From Cyanodermella asteris (taxonomy: Eukaryota > Ascomycota > Lecanoromycetes > Ostropales > Stictidaceae): a DNA stretch of 64,000 nt. Each line of letters starts with the position of its first letter. The stretch's first letter is position 1. Where the stretch lies: assembly GCA_900618795.1 (NCBI GenBank), contig UYJD01000004.1, forward strand, positions 964,605-1,028,604. The letters run 5' to 3'. Below the pieces are notes generated by a model, which saw nothing but the letters and a program-made list of their open reading frames with translations, was not told where the DNA came from and did no database searches. Made by a program: the position numbers and the translations under genes. Below are positions 1-11,100 of this stretch, one piece after another.

Positions 1-3000
1 AAGCAACACCTTCAGACTTGACGCCGACCTTCATTGGTCGCCTACATAGTCAACCAACCCGTGCCCGCGTTACATGTTTCCGCGCAGCGACAGGGAGCGC
101 AACGTTTTCTGCTTCAATCTGTCTATAGTATATGGCCGCTGCTGCTGAGGATCAACGCCGGACGTTCGATCCTTTGATGAAAGTACCCGGCGATTGTTGT
201 GTTCTGCCTCCTTTTCTACTTCGTCATCTGAGAAGTTCCCATACGTTACATCGTGACTTCGACATTTTCATACTGTCGATTGAAACAGACGCTCAAGCCG
301 GCACCGTCTATAGGCCTGCAGCATAAAATTACCACGTGTAAACACCTGCAAGGAGACCCCGACAAATGTAGTAACTGTTGCTGGTCCATCACCAACGGAA
401 CGTTCTCAGGATTGGAGGCAGACATAATTGGGGTGATTTGTTGGCCCGTCCCCGACAACTTATCAGCTGTGTACACTCCGCGCCGATTTGACTAACGGGA
501 GAGGACTTTTGTTTTATACGTGGCATAAGACCTCTTTTATATTTTGACACTAGACAACGGAAGCTGGGAGGCGTCATATTGACAACTCCTTTGAATCTCC
601 ATGCCGCGCACCCAATACTGATGATCAGCTGGAGTAGTTCACCCGAACGTATACAACAAGCGCCAGCATTCATCCTTGTTCTGGCGAAGACACCCAAGAG
701 AGCGTGGAGAGCTTCCACCTGTCAATTCATCGTAGAGAAGGCACGAGTGGTGTTGTCCGTGAACCTTCAAGAAATTCTTCTGGCGATCTTCAACACCATA
801 CGAAGGCCCAGGCGAGCGTGAAGTGTTCCTACTTTCACCTCTGGCACTGATCACTCTAGATTTGCTTTATTCACTGGCAGTCACGAAGACAGCGTCTTGG
901 CCTACCTTTGTTTGACTATTGGTTGAAAGCTCAGGCAAGCGTACTCGACGTTGATCGACAAGACCAGTGCAGATCTATTCAACGAAGTCCGTGCAAACAC
1001 CGTGTGTTCCTAACTTTGCGAAATGCCAGATGAAGAATAGACGGATGCGGCGACAGCGTTCGCACCATATGGGAACATGGCATCGACGGATTTCGACACG
1101 CCGGCCCCGTGAGATATCGACATCTACAATTTCTCTGGCAAAAACCACGGACGCCAACAGATGTATGGCTAAGAGCGCCGCCCATTCCACTGCAGAATAA
1201 CAGGTAGCTGTGAACAGTTTCCACGTACGCGCGTGTAGCGCAAGTAGTCGACTCGATTAGCCTCGAGCCAAAAAGGCCCGAACAGAGCGTGTATGTCGCC
1301 TCTTGTCCGACTGCCGCCGTCGAAGCTATGCCAGTCGGATAAAGCCCGACCAACCGCCGTGCAAAGCATCGACATTCAAGCCAAACAGCCGCGTTCAAGC
1401 GTGACACTGTCTCAGATGGAAAATCAGATGCCGCAGTTCGAGAACAACCTCATCCGGCGTGTGCTGGTTTGTTCTCCAACAGCCGAACGAACACGTTCTC
1501 TTGTTTCGCTAGCACTTTGACACCCCAGTACACTCAGGTCAAACGATGCACACCGGCGCAGGCTCCATTTTTCCACGTCTCGCCAGCCATGTTATACAGG
1601 AAGAGCAAGCACGAGCCGCCGTTTCGCTGTGAACTTTTTCCGATTTCCGACCTCGCGTCGCTTTCGCAGCTTTTCGTAGGTGTATAGCAACCTCTATGGC
1701 AACGCCGGAAGCCCGTCGAATGCTCATATTCGGGAATTTTCAGGCACAACCGTGGCCTGTTCGGTCTCAAGGCCAGGACCGCCGTGAACCATTATACCCA
1801 GATCAGCACACTTTGCCCGCTGTCCGTATCTGGGCTCGAAAGACAAGCATTTCCAAATGAGAACCGGAGCTAGAAAACACTGAAGCAGCGTGAGTCTGTC
1901 GGTACGCGAGACCTCCAAAGCACGCGTTATCTGGAAGATAGCTGGCTGTCTCGTGTGCATGAGCTTTGCTTGACTCCACGACCGCCCATAAAACTAGATT
2001 GCTCTCCCATTTGCAACCACAGCCGTATGTTCGGTGAATGTTAAGTCCGCAACCGCATCGACACGTTGCAAGTCTACTTGGCGTCATCCTGGGCGAGTCC
2101 CATTAGCGCTGCCTTGAAACGACAAGCACGCTGGCTGTCGTACGGGAAGATCGGAAAGAAGCGAAACAACGTCCGGAAGTTGCCTTGTCTTTTCTGAGCG
2201 CACGTCAGGTCTTCAAGCCTGGTGCATCTGTATGAACGTCAAGACTGGTTTCTCAACAGCCGCCCGCGACGTATTCGCCGTGCTGGGCAGACACCAGCAA
2301 AAGCCGTTCATTGCTTGCATTGCCGAATTGCGAAGAGCGCGGTCAAATACAGTGTGTGCGGAAATCAGCACACAACAGCTGGCAAGCACCAGCAAGACTC
2401 ACATATATATAGCCCTTCAACACTGTCGACCACCACCTTATGGGAAGTGGCCCGGTATTCTGTGCAAGGTACTGTTCCCAATCTCGAGAAGTACAACGTG
2501 ATGGGCGAGATGTTCGACGTGAGGCGTACCGCTAGTACGACGCATCCGACACCCGCCATCTGAACAGAATGTAAAGCCTCCATGGCAACCCCGTAACGTG
2601 CATCGATGGCAAACTCGCCCACACGCAGCCCGTTGTGCATGTCAAGGCCCATTCAGGCGCGAAGACAGCCGTCAAATTGCAAAATGCGTGCTAATCTGCA
2701 CATTCGTATCGCATCGGAAGATCCGTTGATTGGGCCCCATTGCTCGAGAACCGCGTACCCTCCTGATGCTCCATTTGTATGTCCGGAAACGCACATGGTC
2801 CATAATTGCGTCGAGTGGGCCAAGGACATGAGTGGCACCCTGGGTGAAAGGGCGAGCTCTCATATATATCTCCAATATATGTATGTCCTCTTCGTGATCT
2901 GTGTGATCTGCACTCTGTACCAGCTTTTCCCCCTGGCTCTCGAGAAAGAACGAGATGATGCCTGCATCACTCGGCATTGACCGCCCGTCAGCTCCTCGAA

Positions 3001-4419
3001 TCTTTTTATCGGGTCCATTCAATGGCAGCCCGTGGTGAACAAGGGTAGGAGATTTGCGCACAACGGCCACGTGTATGTTAAGTATGCGTAAGTACAGAGA
3101 CAGCCGTGAATAGTCAAAGTTGGCCGTTTTGCACTGCCCTACAGGGCGACTGGGTAGGAGTTTTCACATATATGCCGCGCCATCAATTACGGGTAAACTT
3201 GCCCAAAGGCGACAGGAATTATAATTGCTCGTGACCAGACAGAGGCTGGGTACAGCACAACCTCACGGACCATCTACCAGTGGCGGAAAGTGCTTCTCAA
3301 CTTGAGGCTGCGCAGGCCGTTGCGAGATGGTCATTGCTAATGAGCCACACGACAGATGGTTTTGGAAAAAATCGCGCTCATTGCCTAAAGTACTTGTGGC
3401 TCTTCTGCGTCTCCGGACTCTGCGAAGTCAATGTACCACTCGAGGCACGAAACACAAAAGGCAAAGTTCAGCCAACATATCCCCTTACGTCAACATCACA
3501 TTTCCGTCTGCAAGCATTCACTTTCAGCAACGACAAGTCAAAGTCAAGATACATGCGCATCAAGAGGTACATCTGGTCCAGGAACGTGACCTTGAAATTG
3601 AACATTCATGAATTCATTTCAGCTCTGGCCGAGAAGGGATCTGTTTCTTCTCAAGGACAGGCCAGGCATAGCAAGTTATTGAGCCTCTCTTATCAGGGAG
3701 AGTATCTCGTATATATACAACAATCTTGCGATTCGATCGGGCAGATGCGGTCCCGCAGCCAAACTGCTGTCGTGAACATGGAAGTTGTGAGTTTCCATCT
3801 GTTTTGCGCAACGCCGTTCTCTAGTTATCAACTGCGTCTGTGACGATTGGCGAAAACCGGCCAATTTTTCTCTATACACAATATTACCCCCCGATTTTCC
3901 GTTATCCGTATCGTTCCGAAGACATGGTGAAAAAGAATACCAAAAATGGCTCAAAGATTGCTTTTGGGTCATCTTCATTTCGAAATCATGTCGTGTAAAA
4001 CTCCTTTCCCCAGCAAGACCCGAACAACGCGAGCCCCGGGTATAGAACGCCGACCCATGAACATATTGGAAATGTGACGTCGTTCGTCAGAATGTTCGCC
4101 GAGGCAGGGATTCCGCCGCGCACGGAAGCGTGCAAAGAGATTGGAAAGAGCGATGCAGGGGTATATCCTCCTCGGCAAATGCTTCGTATGCTAGATGATA
4201 GCGCTGCATGAGGATGCAGGATAGAAGCCGAAAACGTTAACGCTTGACATGCGACGCAAGGCATTGAAATGACAAGCAGAGAGATGTTAGAGATGCGCCG
4301 TGAATGACAATCTCGGGGTCGTGGATAGATCGCCTGGCTGGGTTTCATCCTTCAGCTCAGAGGCGGTGTGAGATTCGGTGTTGTGTGATGTGATGAGTTT
4401 TAGTGCAGATGGTCAGCGC
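1..4419. other. Gene-poor stretch, no gene recognised
   Basis: No open frame here resembles a protein family I know, and none shows a convincing chain of exons. The longest frame (3280-3843, +, 187 codons) has no domain-like composition. Several TATA-like words are visible (for example near 2866-2884 and 3708-3718), but no gene follows them. The last few hundred bases lie beyond the stop codon of the RasGEF gene and should hold its 3' untranslated region. The stretch could contain non-coding transcripts or decayed sequence; nothing in the bases decides this. Confidence 0.5.
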
Positions 4420-7400
4420 TCATTCTTGTCCAGTCAGGCTTGGCCGTCTGCTGTCGCCTTCTTTGCGACTCAGCGCACCCTTGAGCATCATGCCCCAACG
4501 CTCCTTCGGCGTGGCTTCGATTGGGCTGAAACCGCCGATTGAAGGGCTGTTCTGTGCGCTCTTAACCTCACGAGGTTCAAGCATCAAGCTGCGTCGGTAG
4601 TATGTCGTGCTACCCATACCCTGCTCGGTACTGCGGACTCTCATCAACTGGTCCTGCATCCAAACCTGCAGCTCAGGAACCTCCTGGAGCCGGTATGAAA
4701 TCTGGAACCGCTGGAGGTCGGAGATGATTCTAGCAGTCTTGACATGCTTATCGAAGTTGATGACGGTTGTGGCTTGACCCTCAGAGTCAACATCTAGTGT
4801 CCGAGTGTTCGGATTGCCGGCATCGACAAATGTCAAATCCGTCAAGTACATGCCAACAAATGGCAGGCAAGGCGGGCCGATCTGGTTCAGCTGAGCTCGC
4901 AGCGCACTGTAGTTCTTGGAGCAGTCAACAATCCCGTTGAGCGAAGCAAGTGTAGATTTGGTCTTGGCCGAGATGACATCCCAGGTGCGTTTGAGGCGCA
5001 GAATGGTGGTGCTGTTCAGCGAGCAGACAATGGCGATGAGACTGTCGTAGTTGTGAAGCTCGTGGCAAGCCTTGGCAATCTTGATCCACTGCTTGATTGT
5101 CTTCGCGCGCTTGGCGGCATCTTCGAGCATCAGAATGCTGTCAGCGACAAGGTTGGCGAGGTCGGTCGACAGGGTGCTGAGCTGACGAACGTTGACAGCA
5201 ACGCTACCGGTTTTCTTGGTCCACTCTGTCGCGAGCAGCTCTTCGGGCAGGATACTGCAGAAGGCGTGGCTGACCTTGAGGGTGAACTGGCGAGCGAGCT
5301 CCAATGGCTCAAAGTCAAGAATTGACGGTTGAGACTTGCCATCCTTCCAGGACTTCAACGCGCTAGCTTGCGACCTGGTGAAGATGGGCGAGGGCTTTGG
5401 TGCATCAGCTGGCACATAGCTGGTTTGGCTCACGTTCGTCTTGCCAAGAGACGCAATCAGGCGAGGCACCAATGGAGCGCTGGTAGTGTTGATCTTCTCG
5501 CTTAGCTCGACAAGGTGCTTGGCAGCGGAAGGCAGAGCAACGGTGAGAGGACCTTGAGCAAAGGCCCGAATAGGCTCCAGTGCAGGGCTATCGGTCTCTG
5601 AGCGCCAGTGGGATTCGAGCCAGCCTTTGAGAATGTTGAAGACACGAAGCTGCACAGGAGTAGCGGTTGCCTCGTTTTCGCTGACGTACTCAAAGCGGTC
5701 GATCAAAGCTTGAGCGAAGTCTGAGGGAGAAGCAAAGAGACGGAAAGTCAGGTAGAAGGTGGATACAAATAGTGCGTCCGGCGTGGAATCGGACGTCGTT
5801 AGTCGTTCTACCAGCGCCGGTAACGTTCCGCCCGTGATCTGGCCTTCCTTGTTGAAGACAAGCTCGTGTGCGAATGTCTTTTCCAAGACGGCGACCTCGG
5901 CCTGTTCTTCCAGACTCGCGGTTTCGGGATCTTCTGCTGGCTCTTCCGAGATCGGTGCGTTCGATGTCGGATTGTCCAGCGGGTCCGGAGAAGTCGCTCT
6001 TGTTGATGTCAACGATAGCGAACTCTGCTCCGAATCCCGCTTGCTACCAGCGAAAGTGCTGCCACTCAACACGCTGGCGTTGCGCAACGAGTCCGACCGA
6101 GCGCTTGGCGGAGGTACACCCTCTCCAACTTCGAGGAAGCTGTGATGCGAGTCCGCTCCAGAAATCGTGGGGCTGGTCAGGCGCGGTAACGGTGGTAGCC
6201 ATGAGCTGTTGGATAGCCTGTCCGATGGAGGAGGAGTCATGTCACCGTTCCGCTGCTGGTCCATGGTCGCCCCAGTGTCGATCCGGAGCGCATTAGGTGT
6301 TGTAGACACTGGCGGTGCCGGTGCCTCATAACTGGGCTGAGGGGGAGCCTGCGAGACGCTGACGGGACGTTGCGCGGCAGGAGAAGCAATGCTGTTGCAG
6401 GCACTTGATGGTGCATCAGGTGTGGAGTCCTCGCGTGACACCAAGTCAGTCCCTTCGAAGGCGGAGGGCCTCGACCCGTCCGCCTCAAACTCAAAGTCGC
6501 CAATCATCTCCAACACGTAGCGCCCTTTGGAAACGACTTCGCCTGCTGCGCGAATGCAGGATGTCGCCGAGTCGGTCATCTGACGGCGCTGGGTTTGACT
6601 GAACTCCTCGCCGGGTTCGCGCAAAGAGTCGAAGACGCTCTGCACAGAGTCGACGAGCGCCGCGATCCGGCCGAACATGGTCTCGGCGATGTCGTGAATG
6701 TTCTCGGAGCCGTAGTAGCCGCGATCCCATATTGCGCGAAGGAGGTCGACCAATTTCTGCGCGCCGTCGAGACAGTCCTGCGTGGTTGCGACGAGCTCCT
6801 GTGATGTGCGCGATGACAGGTGGATGCCGATGAAGGAGCCCAGTGAAGTCAGCAGGCTGTCATGACATTTGGTCAGGCGTTCCGAAGCCAGGTTCTCCCT
6901 GCAAATGCCCTCGAGCTTGCTGGCATACGATATTCGGTGAGAAAAGCGAGCAGAAAGGCGGTTAGAAGTTTGGTTGACGGAGGAAGGTCGAGAGTTTAAC
7001 GAGTGGGAGGTCTGAGGGCGAGAGAACAATAGGCTGGGGGTCTGGCGGCTACGTCGATGGTTGTAAGAGGCGGATTGTCTGTTTGTCCGGGGTGAGTCTG
7101 CTTGCTGGTCGTTCCCTGCATCTTGACGTGCCACCGAGTGCGTATCCGCAAATAGCGGAGTGCTTGGGGAGAGGGTGGCCGAATCGCGGCGGCTCGCTCC
7201 AGTCGGCGCATCGCTCGATCTGTGCGACGCTGCTGCGCTGCCAGGCCTCTGCGGGGACGTCGGGCCGTTGAGCCTTTCTTCCTCGAGAGTCTGGAGCCAG
7301 ACGTCATGGAACTTGACAGCACGAAGAACAAGCTTGAAGGCGCGCAAGACCATGTCGTCGATAATGCTTCCGTCGAGTTCTGGTTGGGCGTGCGTGGCTG

Positions 7401-8160
7401 TGAGTTCCGTCTGCAGCGCTTTGGCGATTTTGACCAGGGCGCTGAGGTCCGAGAGCAGGGCCTTGCGGTTGCGCGACAAGGTCAAGCGCGAAGCAACCAT
7501 GGATGCGTCGCGGCTGAGGCATCCTGTGGAGTTCTGTAGACGTGTCAGTACGTATTGTATGAGATATGATAAATAGCTGCATGAGCAAGCATCGCTTACC
7601 AGCAAGAAGCGCACACCCGCGACAAGACCGCGCATGTAGTCCTGGTTACAGAAGACGGAGACATGACCGTCTGCTCCAGCCCTGACAATATCAAAGAAGT
7701 TGGTGAGAGAGCGCAGCAAGCTCCTGATGGGCTCATTGTCGTATGGCTCGCAATAATTTGTGGGAAACCAGCCGCGGATGCCAGAGTTCAAGAGTGTACC
7801 GTCAGCCCAGCCGTTATCGTGAATTGAGTGAACCAATACGAGATCTCCGGCATTCAGAGGCAGGGTCACTGTTGCTGACTGCTCGTCATATGTAGGATAA
7901 TAGCCATAAAAGGCGCGCCAGTACTCGCTGAATTGTGCTTGTTGCACTGGTAAAATTTCTGCCATGTTGCTGAGGTCGTCATCACTGGTCTGGGGTGTCA
8001 GAGGCGGCGTGACGGTGTTGACCGGCACAAATGGTTGAGGACGTTGGAAGTTGACAACCGACGCGCGCTTGCTGGCTTGTCTCGGTCCGAGCTTGAGAGG
8101 CGCAATGTACAGATCCTGAGGCTGGTCAGGAGCATCAGTATACGGATTAGAAGTAGCCAT
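4420..8160 (-). CDS. CDC25: Ras guanine-nucleotide exchange factor, Cdc25 type, with SH3 domain
   Basis: The product activates Ras by catalysing GDP release, upstream of cAMP/PKA signalling in fungi. An N-terminal SH3 domain lies at about residues 84-140 (ending GWFPTNYCEPY). Long low-complexity, Ser/Pro-rich linkers follow. A RasGEF-N segment (starting near LEKTFAHELVF) and a C-terminal catalytic RasGEF domain (from ILDFEPLELARQ through DLTFVDAGNP and INFDKH) fill roughly the last 500 residues. The ATG at 8160 is the first Met of the open frame. One intron is evident at 7534-7599: GTAAGC donor, TACTGAC branch, CTACAG acceptor. It is 66 nt and stop-free, so the genomic frame reads straight through it; spliced length is about 1,224 residues. 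The order SH3, RasGEF-N, RasGEF matches fungal Cdc25 proteins. A close paralogue class (Bud5/Sdc25-like) cannot be excluded. Confidence 0.93.
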   Translation of the reverse strand: MATSNPYTDAPDQPQDLYIAPLKLGPRQASKRASVVNFQRPQPFVPVNTVTPPLTPQTSDDDLSNMAEILPVQQAQFSEYWRAFYGYYPTYDEQSATVTLPLNAGDLVLVHSIHDNGWADGTLLNSGIRGWFPTNYCEPYDNEPIRSLLRSLTNFFDIVRAGADGHVSVFCNQDYMRGLVAGVRFLLVSDACSCSYLSYLIQYVLTRLQNSTGCLSRDASMVASRLTLSRNRKALLSDLSALVKIAKALQTELTATHAQPELDGSIIDDMVLRAFKLVLRAVKFHDVWLQTLEEERLNGPTSPQRPGSAAASHRSSDAPTGASRRDSATLSPSTPLFADTHSVARQDAGNDQQADSPRTNRQSASYNHRRSRQTPSLLFSRPQTSHSLNSRPSSVNQTSNRLSARFSHRISYASKLEGICRENLASERLTKCHDSLLTSLGSFIGIHLSSRTSQELVATTQDCLDGAQKLVDLLRAIWDRGYYGSENIHDIAETMFGRIAALVDSVQSVFDSLREPGEEFSQTQRRQMTDSATSCIRAAGEVVSKGRYVLEMIGDFEFEADGSRPSAFEGTDLVSREDSTPDAPSSACNSIASPAAQRPVSVSQAPPQPSYEAPAPPVSTTPNALRIDTGATMDQQRNGDMTPPPSDRLSNSSWLPPLPRLTSPTISGADSHHSFLEVGEGVPPPSARSDSLRNASVLSGSTFAGSKRDSEQSSLSLTSTRATSPDPLDNPTSNAPISEEPAEDPETASLEEQAEVAVLEKTFAHELVFNKEGQITGGTLPALVERLTTSDSTPDALFVSTFYLTFRLFASPSDFAQALIDRFEYVSENEATATPVQLRVFNILKGWLESHWRSETDSPALEPIRAFAQGPLTVALPSAAKHLVELSEKINTTSAPLVPRLIASLGKTNVSQTSYVPADAPKPSPIFTRSQASALKSWKDGKSQPSILDFEPLELARQFTLKVSHAFCSILPEELLATEWTKKTGSVAVNVRQLSTLSTDLANLVADSILMLEDAAKRAKTIKQWIKIAKACHELHNYDSLIAIVCSLNSTTILRLKRTWDVISAKTKSTLASLNGIVDCSKNYSALRAQLNQIGPPCLPFVGMYLTDLTFVDAGNPNTRTLDVDSEGQATTVINFDKHVKTARIISDLQRFQISYRLQEVPELQVWMQDQLMRVRSTEQGMGSTTYYRRSLMLEPREVKSAQNSPSIGGFSPIEATPKERWGMMLKGALSRKEGDSRRPSLTGQE

Positions 8161-11100
8161 AGCGAGCGATTGAGTTATGAGGCGGATTTTCGGGCGCTTG
8201 GCACGCGTTTCACGCTGTCGCTGGCGGATTCATGGGCCGCGACGAGTGCAGTTTCGAGCGATGAGGAGTGTGTGGAAGTCGTCGACGCGATCAAAGCCAA
8301 GTCGAGGGAGCTTCCGCGAGTCCGTGGGAAGAGTCGCGAGAAGATTCTAGGGGGGGGGGGTTGGGTTTGACGGGCGGGGCCGGTGACGATTGTTGTCGTG
8401 TGTGAGGAATGCAGGCTGCCTTGGAGTTCTTCCGCCACCTTGTTCTGTGCGTCTCGAGTCCAATTCGAAGTCGAGTCCAAGGGTCGGTAGATCGCAAGAA
8501 GCAATGCGCGGCCTTGTTCTAGTTCCCAGGAGCCTGTTCAGAGGACTGTCCGTCAGGCATCAGATCCTTCTCCCTTTCACAGCTTTCCGGCCATTACCAT
8601 GTCCACGTCGGGCAGCCAACTGTCCCAAGTCCAGACCAGAGTGTCTCTACTGAATCGTCGGATTGAGAGTTGCAGCCACAGTTTGTTTCGGGAGTGGGCC
8701 AAGGCGGGAAGGAAGGAATATCGATTAGACGGTGGAGCGCGGGCGGGAGCAAGCAAGGGGAGGCCGAAGCTGGGGTTCCAAGGAGTGGAGATTGAGCAGT
8801 CTCTCAGCGAAGAGGACCGACTGAACGGGCGAACGAGTGTTGTCTGCGTAAAAGGCGAGCGGGTTGCGTGAATTTCTTGATATTGTGCGGACGTGTATTG
8901 GTCGGCTACAGCGTACGACGAGGTGAAGCTGGGATGTTACCTGTTCGCAGGAGGCACGTACAGTTGCGAGCGTCGGGATGACGGGCAGATGGCAGGATAA
9001 GGGCCGGACAGGGAGCGGCGTGGCCTGGGAATAGTATTTACCAGTCGATGGGAGACGGCTTGGGAGTCCAAAGGCGCGCGCCGCTTTGGGTTTAGCGTCG
9101 TGTGCGCCGCGAGCCGAAGCTTTTTTGCTGCGAAATAATACTGAAATGTGGGAAAAGGGCGGCGACACTTTTCGCGGCCGGGGAAACGCTCCCGCTCACC
9201 ACCGTCGCCCAACGTTCACCCCATCCTCCCTCCCTAGCACAGCAACGCGGCTGGTCTGTTATCTGCTTATTCCAACCTTCCTCCGCAGCTACGGGCACTT
9301 CCTGGTCGCTGCGCCGCCACCAAGGGACGCCCCCCTGCTGCCCACAGTCGACCGTCATGCTCCCCCGGCCTGTCAGTCGGGCGTGTGCCTCCCCATCTCG
9401 AGCTCGAAGGCAGCCTCGGAACAGGTGGAAGAGCGACTAATCAGAGTGTTTGAACTGTCTATATCCACCATGGACGCATGAAGTCGTGACCTACAGTCAG
9501 GGGTATGACTCGAAGCTTTTCTCAAGCGGCCGTACGTATAGGGGCCTCGCAATAATCTTAGAGCTCTGCTCTCTGGCCCTTTCCAACCTGCCCTCAGCTT
9601 TTCGGACCCTTGCTAGTATGGTTCCCGGTACAGTGTCCTGGCACCCGGCGCCCTGCCGTACCGCTCGACACCAGAGCGATGACTCGTCTGGTTTCGACTC
9701 GGGCCCAGCTGGTTGTGTGGTGTACTTTTGCACCCCAGCTGCCCTTCTCAATGAATGATGATGATGGAGGCCGCTTCTGCGGAAACGAGACCACTTGCAA
9801 GAGCAGAGTTTAGGCCTTGTCGACCTTCACCGTCCTCGAACACGCATAAAACCCACATCGCACTTCTTAGACACTTTTTCACCCCAGATGGTGTCGGGTC
9901 TGCATGCACGTTGCATTTCCTGAGATCATGATGCGACTGGTCCGCCTGCCAGGGGCTGCATTGGCTTGTGCGATAGACTCAACTTGCGCTCCGCTCGGCA
10001 GCCCTTGACGGTGATCATCATTGGCCCTGATCTGCTGCAGGACGCAGGAGTTGCTGACGCATTATTTGTCTAGCCCGTCTGCCCGGTTCCCTCGCGAGCG
10101 CTTATCCTGGACAAGTTCTGTATGCGCAATCATATCGATAGCCAACATGTGCGTGTCACATCTCCTATCGGCAGCTCTGCCCGACTCGCTTCATCTACCG
10201 GTGGAGCGGGCAGCATTCTCGCCATGCTGTCATTGGCCTGAGCGTCGTGACCGGCTGCAAAGGATTGTGAGCTAGCTGTGACTGACTTGTGGAGGCGTGA
10301 TGGATATGGAGACGTGAGATATCTTGACGGAGGGAGCTGATCTGAACCCAGATAGGAATTTCCCAGGACACTAGATGCGGAGTTGGAGCTTCTCAAAGTT
10401 GGTCATCGCGGTCGAGCACAAATAATGGGAACCGTTGCGGCCGCTTTGGAGCCCGCATTCAGGATCCTATCGATAGCTGTGTCCACAGGCGCGGTAAATT
10501 CACCACCAACACTGGTTACCAGCCGTCAGGGCAGCTTTCAACATTGTCGTGCTGCACATCACGACAATGACTGGTTAGCTAGCTCGAGACTCATCCTCCC
10601 GCTGCTGGCCCTGACGTTCATTTCCACGGCAGACATGTGTAGGGCAGGACAAGTCGAACTATGCATGATTGGCGGTGCAAGAGAATTCTTCGAGGCATCT
10701 CGGGCCATGGCTTGGAGCAAGTCGAGGCTGATTGGGTTCACGAGTGATCTTGGATCCACTCAGCTGCGCAATCGACCGTCGTCACTGCTGACAGGCCAGA
10801 GTCGGCGCCTATTTCGCGACTTCTCACCTTCCATCTTCAAGCCTTCACACGACCTCCGCCCTCAGCCCACGACCCCGCCGACGATGGCCCGCGCCTGGAG
10901 AGAACCTGCTCCGCGCGTGCACACACTTACATTCTTTTTGGGCAGTGTCGTGAAGACCTTCAAGGTGCTTCTTCCCGCGGCGATCCATCAAGCTCCACTG
11001 CACAGACAGCCATCTCAACATATTGATTGAGTGATTGGAGCACTGCGCCTCGGCTTGCGCGCGCACTAGCTGGGAGCAGCGAGTGTCAGAATCTGAGGGC

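Noticed and set aside
3280-3843. 187-codon + frame as a gene
   Set aside because: Non-ATG first codon, no recognisable family, competing frames over the same stretch.
10383-11030. 215-codon + frame as a gene
   Set aside because: No domain-like composition and no partner exons; Leu/Ser/Arg-rich composition is typical of a chance frame.
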